DNA from: Verrucomicrobiota bacterium
Lineage (GTDB): Bacteria > Verrucomicrobiota > Verrucomicrobiia > Limisphaerales > J093
Direction: 5' to 3'
Length of the DNA stretch: 64,000 nt
Assembly (NCBI GenBank): GCA_027493615.1
Contig: JAOSKK010000001.1
Span: 967,749 to 1,031,748 of the forward strand
This document shows, piece after piece, positions 1-10,496 of the stretch. The position numbers and the translations under genes were made by a program. How positions within the stretch are numbered: position 1 is the first letter of the stretch; every line of letters starts with the position of its first letter. The notes under the pieces are model-generated. The model saw only the letters and a list, made by a program, of their open reading frames with translations, searched no databases and was not told the DNA's origin.

Positions 1-421
1 CAGGCTCCCCGGTTGGGTGATTCGGCCGAGGAAGTGGAGGAGATCATCGAGTGCTTCACGTCGCACGCAGTGGTACAGCCCGCTATCGAACACGAAGGGG
101 AACGGCGAGCCGAGGTCGGAGAGGTGCCTGAAGTCCCCGACCCGGAAGTCGATCTGCACGCCAGCCTCGGCGGACCGCGCCCTGGCTCGATCGATGGCTC
201 GGGATACCCAGGTCGACCGCGGTGACCGTGAATCCCCGGCGGGCCAGAAGGACGGCGTTCTCGCCCGTGCCACAGCCCATTTCGAGGACACGGGTTGGCG
301 CGATTCGCCATTCGCGCAAGACCCGGTCCAGCGCGTGCGCGGTCGAATGCTGATCCCAGGGCGTGTCCCCGGCAACATAGCGGGCCTCCCAGTCCACGGA
401 GCCTGGCGACGACGTATTCAT
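1..421 (-). CDS. Class I SAM-dependent methyltransferase (partial, one frame break)
   Basis: The ATG at 421 opens a protein with the small-molecule methyltransferase layout: an N-terminal WEARYVAGDTPWD segment, then the SAM-binding glycine motif EMGCGTGENA at residues 47-56, then an acidic residue ending the second strand (VTAVDL). Near 207 the frame shifts by one base. The next frame continues as SRAIDRARARSAEAGVQIDF and FDSGLYHCVRR, which matches the family. The gene runs off the left edge, so the C-terminus is missing. It resembles TehB/thiopurine-type methyltransferases; the substrate is unknown. The break is probably an assembly indel. Confidence 0.75.
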
Positions 422-587
422 GATTGAGTGGGGGCGAAGACGGGCGCTTCGGATTGTTTCACGACGGCAGAACTTGTTCTCGTGGGTCAGGCTGTCAAAC
501 CGGGAGCGCAGCGCGACGGTGCGAGAATCGCTGGGCCGTGCTCTGCCGGGATTGCCGCCGTGCGCGAACTGAGGTACCCATGCCCGC

Positions 588-1912
588 ATGAATCCGCTCC
601 ACGTTTCTCTGGGATGGGGTTTGGCCGCGCTCGTCGCAACCGCCGCACCGTTTCCCGCACCCCGCCCAACTGCCGGTCCAACCGGAACCTCCCAACCCCT
701 TGGTCTGTCTGGACGGCAAGGTGATTCAGACCGCCGGGGAATGGGAGCGGCTGCGCCGGCCGGAGTTGAAGGCGCTCTTCCAGCACTACATGTACGGTCA
801 TTTTCCCCCGCCACCCAAGGCCTGGCAGGCCGAGGTGCGACGGGAAGATGCGGCCGCGCTCGACGGCCGGGCCACACTCCGCGAAGTCGTGCTCAGTTGG
901 GGTGCCACAGGGGCGCCGCGTTTGAATCTGCTGGTGCTCCTGCCGAACGAGCGCCCCGGCCCGGTTCCGGTGATTCTCGGGATCAACTTCTGTGGCAACC
1001 ACGCCGTGCTGCCCGACCCGCAGATCGCGCTGCCCACCGGATGGATGCCACAGCATTGTCCGGGTTGTCCAGATAACCGGGCCACCGAGGCGGGACGAGG
1101 CAAGGACGCGCCTTCGTGGGACGTCGCCCAGGTGATCGCGCGGGGTTTCGCCCTGGCCGTGTTCTACCACGGCGATGTGGAACCGGATTATCCCGAGGCG
1201 CCAGACGGCATTCGAGCCTTCGCGGCGCGGGGCGGTCTGCGGAGGTCTGGGGGGACCCGCGACCCGACACCCAATGTCCGGCCTGCCCGGACCTCTACGC
1301 CGAGGGGCATTACGACTGGAGCACGCTGGCGGCCTGGGCATGGGGGTTCCACCGGGCCGTGGACTACCTGCTGACCGACCGCCGCTTCGATCCGAAGCGG
1401 TTGGCCGTGTTTGGCCATTCGCGCAACGGCAAGACCGCCCTGCTGGCCGGGGCGTTCGACGAGCGCATCGGCCTGGTCCTGTGTCACCAAGCGGGATGCG
1501 GCGGCTCGGCCCCGAGTCGCGGTCGCGTCGGGGAATCCGTCAGCAGATCAACGACCGGTTTCCGCACTGGTTCAACGCGGCGTTCAAGCAGTTCAACGAA
1601 GCGCCCGAGAGGCTGCCTTTTGACCAGCACGCGTTGATCGCGCTCTGCGCCCCGCGGCCGGTCCTGTTGTCGAACGCGACGGAGGATCAGTGGGCCAATC
1701 CCGCCGGCCAGTTCGACATGCTGCTGGCCGCCTCACCGGTTTACCGGCTGCTGGGCGTGGCCGGGCTTGCCGCGGAGGCGATGCCGGCCCCTGGCACATT
1801 GATTTCCAGTCGGCTCGGCTACTTCCTGCGCACCGGACGGCACTCGACGACGAGCGAGGACTGGAAGGCGTTTCTGGACTTTGCGGAAGCCCAGTGGGGG
1901 AAGGCCCGGTAG
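588..1912 (+). CDS. Secreted CE15-like glucuronoyl esterase (three frame breaks)
   Basis: Family CE15 enzymes cleave ester bonds between glucuronoxylan and lignin or other alcohols. The ATG at 588 gives a short hydrophobic leader (LGWGLAALVATAAP). After a break near 655 the mature part reads PNPLVCLDGKVIQTAGEW and LFQHYMYGHFPP, typical of bacterial CE15 proteins. Further breaks lie near 1230 and 1535. The nucleophile motif is GHSRNGKTALLAG (Ser about residue 276), and GCGGSAPSR follows. The C-terminal GYFLRTGRHSTTSEDW carries the probable catalytic His. Order and spacing of motifs across three frames fit one intact enzyme, so the breaks look like sequence errors. It stands alone, with no polysaccharide-utilisation partners beside it. 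Confidence 0.78.
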
Positions 1913-2016
1913 CCCGCGTACGCTCCCAGGCAACCCTGGCCGACGGTGGTCGCTACCGTCTGGCGAGCGATCGTCGGTCGGGGCTTCAGGCTGTCCCTGC
2001 GCGAAGTCTCCCCCGC

Positions 2017-3268
2017 CTACCGGAGCGGCGGCAGATGGGTGTGGGGCTCGTCGTCGGGCAGTTGGTCCCAGGCGAGTCGGGGATCCGCCACCGGCACATA
2101 CCGCTCCGGCAGCCCAAGTTCCTTGAGGATGAGATTGCGTGCCATCGCGATGCCCGCGGTCTTGTAGAACGCGAGATGGCGGTTGAAGCCTTGCCGGCCG
2201 AAACCGCAGTCGGTCGAGAGGATGAGCTTGTCAGCGGGGATGTGCTTGAGGCAACGGCGCACCCGTTCGGCGATGACCTCGGGGAAATCGGCCTGGAGGG
2301 TCCGGTGGCTGATGACACCGACGGCGATCTTCTTGCGGGAGGGAGTTCTTGAAGGCGTCGAACAGGGGCAGTTCCTTGAGGTGGTTTTCGGTGGCCTCGA
2401 TGGTCCAGACGTCGCCCTTGAGACGTTCAAGGTAGATGGCCATCGAGTTGGCGTAGGACTCGTCGCTGAAGACCTTCTGCATGTTTGGATTGCCCCAGCA
2501 GGTGTGGATCCACACCTCGACGTTGTCGAGGCCCTCGATCTCGCGGTTGAAGGCGTCAACGAGAAAGTCGATGAACTCGCGCTTTTCCGGGCTGTAGCGG
2601 GCCATGAAATGGAGCGTGGGTTCCTCCACCTGGATGACCTGGCAGCCGGAGGCGGCGAGTTGGCGCAGTTCGAGGTTCATGGCGCCGGCCATGTCCCAGA
2701 TGAGCTGCTGCTTGTCGTCGAGGCTGTACTCCGGGGTGTGGCTGTCGAGGAAGAAGGCCAGCACCTGGGCGGAGCAGGTGCCGAACTTGACGGGCCGGCC
2801 CGCGGCGGCGGCGGCCTGTTGCGTGATGCGCCAGATCTTGGCGTACTCGAGCGGGTTCTTCGGATCATGGGCAACCTTGCCCACCACGCGGGGCCAGCGC
2901 CAGGTCTTGTAGATCGAATCGAGCATCGTTCCGATGGGATACGAGAGGAGGGGCGAGCGGGTCCGGGCGGTCTGGAGCTCCTCGTGTTCGAGGCCCTTCC
3001 AACGTTGGAGCGGGTAGTGGTGCCAGGAGCGGCCGGCAACGTCTTCGTCGAGGTGATAATCGCCCGTGGTGACAATATCGAGGCCGGCGCGGGCCTGGTC
3101 CGAGACGACGACGGCGTGGGCGTCGGTGAACTGCTCGCGGAACCACGGGTCCATCATGGCGGTGTCCAGGGGGCGGCCCCAGAGGTTCTGGTTGTACCAG
3201 CGCGGGCGCGGCCAGGAGCCGGTCACGGTGGCGGGGAGCATCAGGTCACGGGTGGCAGTGAAGGCCAT
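2017..3268 (-). CDS. Cobalamin-independent methionine synthase, catalytic-domain-only (MetE C-terminal type)
   Basis: About 417 residues forming a single UROD/MetE-like TIM barrel, without the N-terminal duplicate barrel of the ~750-residue MetE. Zinc-site residues are visible: VEEP near 215, IHTCWG with His255 and Cys257, and STDCGFGRQGF with the second Cys near 345. It would transfer a methyl group from a folate or related donor to homocysteine or a similar thiol. One frame break lies near 2340; the sequence resumes with KKIAVGVISHRTLQADFPEV. The ATG at 3268 begins MAFTATRDLMLPATVTGSWP, the usual barrel start. Short forms are known in archaea and some bacteria, where methyl donor and acceptor may differ. 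A metF lies about 20 kb away. Confidence 0.8.
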
Positions 3269-3517
3269 GGGTTCGCAGGAGTTCGAAGGTTGGGTTGGAG
3301 GGTTGGGTTGCGGGGATTGGACGGTCAGGCAACGGGCTCAGGGTTGCCAACAACGCTGATGGTATTGCATGGCGCTACTTATGCCATAGAGGGGGCGCAC
3401 GGCAAATGACCGGGCCGACTGAGGGCGGTGGAACGTGGGGGACGGATGGGTCACTGCGGGTGCTCGCCGGAGCCTGGCATGTCATGCGGCCGGTTGGCGG
3501 TGACTGAAGCAGGAGGA

Positions 3518-3602
3518 TGGTGCGCTTGGCAGGACTTGAACCTGCACGGGTTGCCCCACTACCACCTCAAAGTAGCGCGTCTGCCAATTTCGCCACAAGC
3601 GC
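3518..3602 (-). tRNA. tRNA-Leu (anticodon GAG)
   Basis: The reverse complement folds as a class II tRNA. Acceptor arm GCGCTTG pairs with CAAGCGC, followed by discriminator A and an encoded CCA. The D arm is GCG/CGC around AAATTGGCAGA. The anticodon stem CTACT/GGTAG carries loop TTGAGGT, hence GAG. The long variable arm is TGGGGCAACCCGT and the T arm is GCAGG-TTCAAGT-CCTGC. It should read CUC and CUU codons. Length 85 nt including CCA. Confidence 0.95.
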
Positions 3603-4023
3603 ACCCGCAAGGCAGAATTGAACCACGAAACGCGCGGCCCGCAAGCCCTTTCTCCCGACAGGGCCGGGTCGGACCACGCCAACATCCTTGTAGGCAATTA
3701 GTTATCGAACAGGCTGGGCGTTGTGATGTGTTTGGGAGTCCTTTTTCGGCCGGTCTGTTGGACGCAAGCTCGCGATCGCTGATGGATGGCAGCGTGACCA
3801 GTCCGTGCCCCGACCGCCAGGCACCCAGGCTCCGACGGCAGAGCTCAGCCGCGATGGGTGTCCACGGCGGGCAGGCTTACGGGACAAGAACCGACGAGGA
3901 AACCGCTTCCAGGGACCGACCGCGGACGAGGACGACCCGCCGGGATGTTGCCCCGGAATCACTGCCTGTGGTCCGACCCGGATGAAGTTGACATGGCGAG
4001 CAGGGTGTCTCTGGAATGGCCCC
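3603..4023. other. Intergenic region without recognised gene
   Basis: 421 bases between the tRNA 5' end and the GFA gene. Open frames here read as arginine/proline-rich translations without recognisable motifs. The stretch next to 3603 should hold the tRNA promoter on the minus strand, but I could not pick out a convincing -35/-10 pair. Confidence 0.5.
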
Positions 4024-4488
4024 ATGCCAGACATCAAGGTCACTGTGGGGTCCTGCCTGTGTGGCGGGGTTCGGTTCGAGATCCGGGGCGAGGCCCTGCG
4101 GTTTGCCTACTGCCACTGCAGGTCGTGTCGGAAGTCCAGCGGCAGTGCCCATGTCTCCAATATCGGTCTGTCGAAGGAGAACCTGCGATGGCTGGCGGGC
4201 GAGGAACTCATTCAGGTCTTCACCGACGAAGTCGACAATCCCGGCTTCCGCCGCGCGTTCTGCCGTCGCTGCGGCTGCGTCGTTCCGAAGGTGAGCCGGA
4301 ACGGTCTGATGTACGTGGTTCCGGCCGGACTTCTGGACGCTGATCCCGGCATCCGGCCCGACGTTCTCATCTGGTGGGATGAGCGCGCACCGTGGCTCCG
4401 GAATCTGGACGCGCTGGACAAGCTGGGGGAAGGCGTCGGTTCGGCGGTCCGGGAACCGGCTCGTCCGGGGTTCACCGGCGATTATTGA
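4024..4488 (+). CDS. GFA/CENP-V family zinc protein
   Basis: A 154-residue protein starting at ATG 4024 (MPDIKVTVGSCLCGGVRFEI). The family zinc ligands are all present: SCLCGGV near residue 10, YCHCRSCRKSSGSA near 33-46, and FCRRCGC near 80-86. The family includes glutathione-dependent formaldehyde-activating enzymes, but most members have no proven substrate. The ORF is intact and ends 21 bp before the convergent enolase-superfamily gene. A longer in-frame extension upstream to 3805 lacks similarity, so the start at the conserved domain is preferred. Confidence 0.82.
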   Translation: MPDIKVTVGSCLCGGVRFEIRGEALRFAYCHCRSCRKSSGSAHVSNIGLSKENLRWLAGEELIQVFTDEVDNPGFRRAFCRRCGCVVPKVSRNGLMYVVPAGLLDADPGIRPDVLIWWDERAPWLRNLDALDKLGEGVGSAVREPARPGFTGDY

Positions 4489-4509
4489 CCAACTCCGCCA
4501 CCCCCGGGT

Positions 4510-5985
4510 TCACTGCACGAGGACGGGGGCCGGCAGGACGCGCGGGATCTCGGCGAGGCGATAACCAAAGCCAGGGCCCCGGATGGAGCCAAGGTCCACG
4601 TGACCTTCGCGGCGACGGTACAAGCCTGGGTGGACGACGGCTTCGGCGCTGGAAGCCTCGGGGTAGAACTGCATCGCGTTAGTCTCCACGCCCATGATGG
4701 TGCCAACGCGCGCGGCGAGTTGGACGTGCGGGATCTGGGCGAGCATCGGGTTAGTCAGGTCCTGGACCATCAGGGTGAGGCCGTGAGCCTTGGCCCAGCA
4801 GGCGCTGAGGATTGCGCCGGTCTGGGTCTTGCAGGTCTTGAGCGCCACGCCCGACCACCCGAGTTCGCGTCCGCGGCGGACGTGTTCCCAATCGTGGGCA
4901 CTCTCGTCGAGGAAGAGCGGTTTGCGCGCGGTGACGCTGCGGACGTCGATGGGGTGGAGATCCAGTTCGTAGGGAAAGGGCTGTTCGACGTACAGGATCA
5001 TGCCGTAGAGCCGGGGATGCTCGTCGCGCAACCGGTCGAGGATTTCGTTCACGTAGGCCGGATCGCGCACCGTGCAGTTGAAGTCGGCGCTGAGCCACTC
5101 GACGTCGTGGGCGAGCGCCAGGCGTCCCACGGCGAGCAGCCGGGCGTAGTCCCAGGCGTTGTCGGAGCCGCGCAGCTTCACCTTGAGGCACTTGAGGGCG
5201 TCGGTGCGGATCCAATCCGGCAGGAGGACGGGGTAGCCGTCCTGGGGTTCGGCGCCTGTTTGTTCGGAGGCGTCGAGGAGATCGAGTCCCCCGACGAGAT
5301 GCCAGGCACGAAGGCGGGTGGGCGGGTGGGGGACGAGGTAGGCGTCCGGGAACTGGCCGCGGAACGAGATACGGGCGTCGGTGGCGGGTTGGAGGAAGTC
5401 GGCGAGGTCACGGTTGAGGAACGCGGCGTTGTAGGTGTCGTAGGTGGGGCGGCTGAGCAGTTGGCCGTAGGCGTCGTGGATGGCCTGGTCGAACACCGAG
5501 CAAGCCAGCAGAGCGGCCAGCCAGGGCATGGGTTCACCGGCCGGGGGACAGGATTCCTTCGGAGTAGCTTGGCAGGCCGGCGGGAACGCGGTTGGGCGCT
5601 CGCTCTGGGCGGCGGCCGCGCGGGGGCGGTTCTGGTCGGCGAGCAATGGCCGCAGTCGTTCGCGTTGGAAGTCCCAACCCAGCTCGAGTGGGTGGCCGCG
5701 TTGATCGAAGGTGGTCCAGGCCTTGGCCAGGTCCATGCAGAACGCTTTGAGTAGCTTGTGGCGCGGTTCGTAGGCCTGCTGGCTGGGCCAGACCCATTGG
5801 ACACTGAGCGGGGTTTCTCCCCAACCCTCGGCGCTGCGCCCCTGGCGGTCTTCGACCCGTACGCAGGCGCGGGCGCAGGTGACCGAGGTGAGGGTCTCGG
5901 GGCCGAACTTGAGGGGGATCCGGGTCTGAACCGGTAGAAACCAGAGCGTCGTGGCGGTGACGCGAATGTCGGTGGGTTTGGACAT
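4510..5985 (-). CDS. Mandelate racemase/muconate-lactonizing enzyme family protein (enolase superfamily)
   Basis: An intact 491-residue enolase-superfamily protein. The N-terminal capping domain contains TSVTCARACVRVED. The barrel carries the metal ligands in order: ADFNCTVRDP (Asp near 303), LYVEQPFPYEL (Glu near 332) and PLFLDESAHDWE (Asp near 357). A candidate catalytic lysine follows in VALKTCKTQTGA near 382. These enzymes abstract a proton alpha to a carboxylate (dehydration, racemisation, cycloisomerisation). The substrate cannot be read from sequence. An insertion near residues 100-170 is longer than usual for the family. The gene is transcribed divergently from nusA. Confidence 0.75.
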   Translation of the reverse strand: MSKPTDIRVTATTLWFLPVQTRIPLKFGPETLTSVTCARACVRVEDRQGRSAEGWGETPLSVQWVWPSQQAYEPRHKLLKAFCMDLAKAWTTFDQRGHPLELGWDFQRERLRPLLADQNRPRAAAAQSERPTAFPPACQATPKESCPPAGEPMPWLAALLACSVFDQAIHDAYGQLLSRPTYDTYNAAFLNRDLADFLQPATDARISFRGQFPDAYLVPHPPTRLRAWHLVGGLDLLDASEQTGAEPQDGYPVLLPDWIRTDALKCLKVKLRGSDNAWDYARLLAVGRLALAHDVEWLSADFNCTVRDPAYVNEILDRLRDEHPRLYGMILYVEQPFPYELDLHPIDVRSVTARKPLFLDESAHDWEHVRRGRELGWSGVALKTCKTQTGAILSACWAKAHGLTLMVQDLTNPMLAQIPHVQLAARVGTIMGVETNAMQFYPEASSAEAVVHPGLYRRREGHVDLGSIRGPGFGYRLAEIPRVLPAPVLVQ

Positions 5986-6350
5986 GGGCGGGATTCGGGC
6001 TGGGACGAGGCCGAGGCGAGGTCGGTGGAGGCTGGTGTGGGGTGGGGGGTGTAGACGCAGGGCGGTTGACGGGCGTTTCCTACATCATGAGGAGGCGCGG
6101 GTCCAGGGGAAGCGGCCCTGAGGTCCGCCGGCGGTCCCCGAAACCCCGAGCCGCGGGCCGGTCTGCGGGACCTCTCCATCCCAGGTTCACGGAGCGGCGG
6201 CCGGCCGGTGGGGGGTGGAAAACCATCTTGACGGTCGGGGCGCAGGCTTCTACGGTGCCCGGCGAAACGATTACACCGCTGGTTGTCCAGCACGGCCAAG
6301 TCGGACAGATTATCTGCCGGCTTTTTTCTTTCTCAGCAGGTGAGTCGGCT
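5986..6350. other. Divergent upstream region of nusA; rimP not seen
   Basis: 365 bases between the enolase-superfamily gene and nusA, which are divergent. The nusA frame is open back to 6042, but that extension (arginine/glycine-rich) has no family similarity. In most bacteria rimP directly precedes nusA. I found no rimP-like sequence in any frame here. The region must carry both divergent promoters. Confidence 0.5.
6228..6256 (+). promoter_or_regulatory. Candidate sigma-70-type promoter for the nusA operon
   Basis: TTGACG (6228-6233), a 17-bp spacer, then TACGGT (6251-6256), 95 bp before the nusA ATG. The -35 is near consensus and the -10 is weak, so this is only a candidate. Confidence 0.25.
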
Positions 6351-7640
6351 ATGAACAACGAACTGTTGGCGGTTTTCGAGTACTGGGAGCGCGAGAAGGG
6401 CATCCGTCGGGATGTCCTGGTGGCGGCTGTCCAGAGCATGCTCACGACCGCCGCGCGCAAGGCCATCGGTCCCGCCCGCGACCTGACGTGCAGCGTGGAC
6501 GCGAAGACGGGCGAGGTGCGGGCATGGGCCAAGCTGATTGTGAGCGAGAAGGTTATCTCGAAGCACGACCAGATTTCCCTGGCGGAGGGCCGGCGTCTGA
6601 AGCCTGACGCCCAGATTGGCGACGAGCTCCTGGTGGAGATTGGCGCGGATCAGATTCAGCAGATTTTTGGGCGCATCGCCTCGCAGTACGGCAAGCAGGC
6701 GCTGATGCAGGAGATCCGGAAGGCGGAGAAGCAGTTGATCCTGGAGGAGTTCAAGGACCGGGTGGGCGACATCGTGGCCGGGACGGTGCGGCGGTTCGAG
6801 AAGTCGGATGTGAGTGTGGATTTGGGTCGATACGAAGCCATCCTGCCCAACCGGGAGCGGGTGCCGACCGAGGAGTACCAGGTGGGGGAGCGCCTGCGCT
6901 GTTACGTGAAGGCGGTCGAGAACACGCTGCACGGTCCTGAGATCATCCTGTCGCGCTCCGATCCGCAGTTTGTGATCAAGCTGTTCCAGCTCGAGGTGTC
7001 TGAGATTGCGGACGGGACCATCGAGATTCGGGGCATTGCGCGCGAGCCGGGTTTTCGCACCAAGCTCGCGGTCTACTCCCGGGATCCGAAGGTGGATCCG
7101 GTGGGGGCGTGTGTGGGTTTGCGGGGTCAGCGGGTGAAGAACATTGTGCGCGAGTTAAACAACGAGCGGGTGGACATCATCCCGTGGTCGGCCGATCTGA
7201 AGACCTTTATCACGGCCGCGCTGAATCCGGCGCGGATCAAGAGTTTCGAGATCGATCCGGAGCGGCAGCGGGTCCATCTGCTGGTGAACGCCGAGCAGTT
7301 GTCGCAGGCAATTGGGAAGCGCGGTCAGAACGCCCGGCTGACTTCGCGCCTGGTGGGTTGGCAGGTGGACATCGACGCCGAACCGGTGGTGAGCACCGGG
7401 TTCGAGGAGAAGGTGGCCCAGGCGGTGAGCGCGCTGGCGTGCGTGCCGGGGATCACGCAAGAGCAGGCGGATGCCCTGGTGCACCATGGGTTTCTGAGTC
7501 TGGAGGACCTGCTCCAGGCCGAGGAGGCGGATCTGGCCGGTTTCGAGGAGATCGGCGAGAGTGCTGGCGAGGTGCTCGCGGCTGCCCGCACCGAGGCGGC
7601 CCGGCGGATGGTCACGGTGACCCCGGAGCGGGTGGCTTAG
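6351..7640 (+). CDS. nusA: Transcription termination/antitermination factor NusA
   Basis: A 429-residue NusA, intact. The N-terminal RNA polymerase-binding domain begins MNNELLAVFEYWEREKGI, followed by an S1 domain (GDIVAGTVRRFEKSDVSVDL, about residues 140-205). Two KH domains follow (GLRGQRVKNIVRELNNERVD; then IGKRGQNARLTSRLVGW). A C-terminal helix-hairpin-helix region (GFLSLEDLLQAEEADLAGF) ends the protein. NusA binds polymerase and nascent RNA and modulates pausing, termination and antitermination. The ATG at 6351 is chosen because homology starts there. First gene of the nusA-infB-rbfA-nrnA-truB-ribF cluster. Confidence 0.95.
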   Translation: MNNELLAVFEYWEREKGIRRDVLVAAVQSMLTTAARKAIGPARDLTCSVDAKTGEVRAWAKLIVSEKVISKHDQISLAEGRRLKPDAQIGDELLVEIGADQIQQIFGRIASQYGKQALMQEIRKAEKQLILEEFKDRVGDIVAGTVRRFEKSDVSVDLGRYEAILPNRERVPTEEYQVGERLRCYVKAVENTLHGPEIILSRSDPQFVIKLFQLEVSEIADGTIEIRGIAREPGFRTKLAVYSRDPKVDPVGACVGLRGQRVKNIVRELNNERVDIIPWSADLKTFITAALNPARIKSFEIDPERQRVHLLVNAEQLSQAIGKRGQNARLTSRLVGWQVDIDAEPVVSTGFEEKVAQAVSALACVPGITQEQADALVHHGFLSLEDLLQAEEADLAGFEEIGESAGEVLAAARTEAARRMVTVTPERVA

Positions 7641-7715
7641 CGGCCAGCACGGGGCGGGGGATCGTGCCGGCGCGAGGTTGCCCGCACGGTCAACGACATT
7701 GGATTGGAATCAACT

Positions 7716-10464
7716 ATGCCCGTTCGCATTTATGAAATTGCCAAGAAGCTCGGCGTCGAGAGCAAGGTGGTCCTTGCCAAAGCCAAGGACCTTGGCATCA
7801 CGAATGCGCGAGTGCCTTCGAGTTCTCTCGACAAGATCACGGCGGAGTATCTCGAGGAACAGCTCGGCTTCGTAGCGCCGGCTCCGGCGGTTCCGGAAGC
7901 CGCCACGCCGGCCGTAGCGGCCGCGGAGGGGGGTGTCCCAGGGGAACCTGGAGCGACCGTGCCGGTGGCGGTGGCGCCGGAGGCTCCTGCCCTGGCTGAA
8001 CCGGCGGCGGTGGAATCCGCCGTGGGGGCTCCGCCCGGTCTCGAGGCGGCAGCGCCCGTGCCGGCGGCGGCGCCGGCGCCTGAGCCCTCATTGAGATTCC
8101 TCCGGCGGTGGCTCCTGCGGCGCCTGCCGCTCCTTCGCCAGAAGTGCCAGTCGAGTTGCCGAGCCCGGCGGTCACGGCTCCGCCCGCGGAGCCGTCCCTG
8201 GCCGTCGAACCGGCGCCGGTGCCTGTCGCTTCGCCTGTCGCAGAGACCTCGGTCTCGCCCGTGTTACCGGCACCGGTGCCGTCACCTGCCGCGCTCGAGG
8301 TGTCAGCCGCAGCACCGGGTTCGGTGGCGTCGGAGGCTGCGGCGCCGCTGTCGCCCGCCGCGGTCCCATCGGCTCCGCCGCCGGCAGCGGCGGTTCCTCC
8401 TCCGCCTCCCGCCGAGCCGCCGAGGCCCAAGATCGGCGATAAAGTCGGTTTCATCGACCTCGGTCCGGGTCGGGTCCGGGCGGCAGACCGGGGAGCGACC
8501 CGAGGTGGGGTGCGTCCGGGAACTGCCCGGCCCGAACCGACGCGGGGTCGCGACGGGCGGGAGCCAGGGTGCCGGCGCGGCCAGGAGCGGGTGCGGGGCG
8601 GCCGGGGGTCGGCGGGGGCGTGTCTGCGCGGGGTCCCGCGCGAGCGGCGGCGGCGGCGCCGGCGCTGCCGACGGGGGCGGAGATTACGCTGCGGCCCCCG
8701 ATCATCGTGCGGGACCTGGCCGAGCGCATGGGCAAGAAGCCGTTTCAAGTCATCGCCGACTTGATGGAGCAAGGGGTGTTCGCGACGGTCAACCAGGCGA
8801 TCGAACCGGAAGTGGCGCAGCGGGTGTGTGCCAAGCACAACTTCCGTTTCAAGGTCGAGCGGCGGGCCAAGGGTGAAGGCGTCCATGCGCCGGTGAAGAA
8901 GGAAGAGCCCCTGGACCCGGAGGATCGGCCCGAGGATCTTCAGTTGCGGGCGCCGGTGGTCACGATCATGGGGCATGTGGACCACGGCAAGACCACGCTG
9001 TTGGATGTGATTCGGAAGAGCAATGTCGCCGCCGGCGAAGCGGGGGGCATCACCCAGCACATTGGCGCCTATACCATCGCGGTGCCGCACCCGGAGCGGA
9101 AAGGCGAGCTGCAGCAGATCACCTTCCTCGATACGCCGGGCCATGCCGCATTCAGTGCGATGCGGGCGCGCGGGGCCAACGTGACGGACATTGTGGTACT
9201 GGTGGTGGCGGCCAACGATGGGGTGATGCCGCAGACGCTCGAGGCTCTCAGCCACGCCCAGGCGGCGGGGGTTCCGATTGTCGTGGCGGTCAACAAGTGC
9301 GACCACCCGAACGCCAACCCGATGCTCGTGCGCAGCCAGCTTCAGGAGAAAGGGCTGATCCCGGACGAGTGGGGGGGCAACACGTTCTTCGTCGATGTCT
9401 CCGCCCTCACCCGGCAGGGCGTGGATCGGTTGCTTGAGATCCTGTGCTTCCAGGCCGACCTGCTCGAGCTCAAGGCCAACCCCCGGCGCCTCGCCAAGGG
9501 CAATGTGGTCGAGTCCGGCCTGGAGCCCGGCGGTCCGACGGCCACGGTGTTGGTGCGCAATGGGACGTTGCGGGTGGGCAATCTCATCCTCTGCGGCGAG
9601 CACTACGGGCGGGTGCGGGCGCTGATCAACGAGGAGAACAAGCGGCTGAAGGAGGCCGGACCGTCCGTGGCGGTGCGCGTGCTCGGGTTGAACGGGGTCC
9701 CGGAAGCGGGCATTCCCTTCATCGTCATCGAGTCGGAGAAGGAGGCGCGGGCGATTACGGCCGAGCGGGCCCAGGCGGCACAACACCAGGACAAGGCCCC
9801 TCCGCCGACGCGCACGCTCGAGAATCTGCTCCAGCAGTTGTCGGAGGAGTCGGCCAAGGTGCTGAAGGTGATCGTCAAGGCCGACACGCAGGGGTCGGTC
9901 GAGGCCATCGTGGATGCGCTCAGGAAGATTGACAGTGACAAGGTCTCGCTGGAGGTCATTCACCATGCTGTGGGGACGGTCACCGAGCGGGACGTCATGC
10001 TCGGTTCCGCTTCGAAGGGGGTCATCCTCGGTTTCCACACCCGGGTGGACAGCAGTGCGGCGGAGTTGGCGAAGCGGGAGGGCGTTCAGATCAAGCTTTA
10101 CTCGATCATCTACGAGTTGGTGGACCAGGTGAAGGAGGCCATGGCCGGTCTCCTCGAGCCCACCCTCAAGGAGTCCGTGTTCGGGGCGGCCGAGGTGCGC
10201 AAGGTGTTCGAGCTCTCGAAGGGCGGCAATGTGGCCGGCTGCGTGGTGCTCAACGGGCGGCTGGTCCGCGGCAAGGCCCGGGTCATGCGTCGCCGCAATC
10301 TCATCTTCGAGGGGGTCATTCAGACGCTGCGGCGGTTCCAGGACGAGGTCAACGAGGTGCGGGCCGGCATGGAATGTGGCATCCGGCTCGATGGGTTCGA
10401 CCAGTTCGAAGTGGGCGACCACGTCGAGTGTTACACGCTCGAGCGGATTGCCGCCAAACTGTAA
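7716..10464 (+). CDS. infB: Translation initiation factor IF-2 (two frame breaks in the linker)
   Basis: IF-2 delivers initiator fMet-tRNA to the 30S subunit. The start at 7716 gives the IF2 N-terminal helix domain ([19 protein letters not shown]). A very long Ala/Pro/Glu-rich linker follows, then the conserved IF2_N domain ([20 protein letters not shown]). The G domain comes next with G1 [10 protein letters not shown]2 [11 protein letters not shown]3 DTPGHAAF and G4 NKCD, followed by domains II-IV ending at 10464. The frame breaks near 8095 and again near 8470, both inside the repetitive GC-rich linker. The essential core is unbroken from 8569. Breaks in an essential gene argue for assembly indels. 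Confidence 0.93.
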
Positions 10465-10496
10465 ACGCGACGCCTGGCACCGTCGCCTCAAGCCCC

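Noticed and set aside
2183..3409. Plus-strand open frame of about 400 codons
   Set aside because: It is antisense to the methionine synthase, with no recognisable domain; a GC-rich shadow frame.
3269..3420. SAM or cobalamin riboswitch ahead of the methionine synthase
   Set aside because: I could not find the conserved core elements of either riboswitch in the leader.
4600..5754. Plus-strand open frame of about 380 codons
   Set aside because: Antisense to the enolase-superfamily gene, which carries all catalytic residues.
6042..6350. N-terminal extension of NusA
   Set aside because: Arg/Gly-rich with no family similarity; homology starts at ATG 6351.
7704..8876. Programmed frameshifting in infB and other genes
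   Set aside because: Breaks are too many and occur in unrelated genes without slippery-site context; sequence error is simpler.
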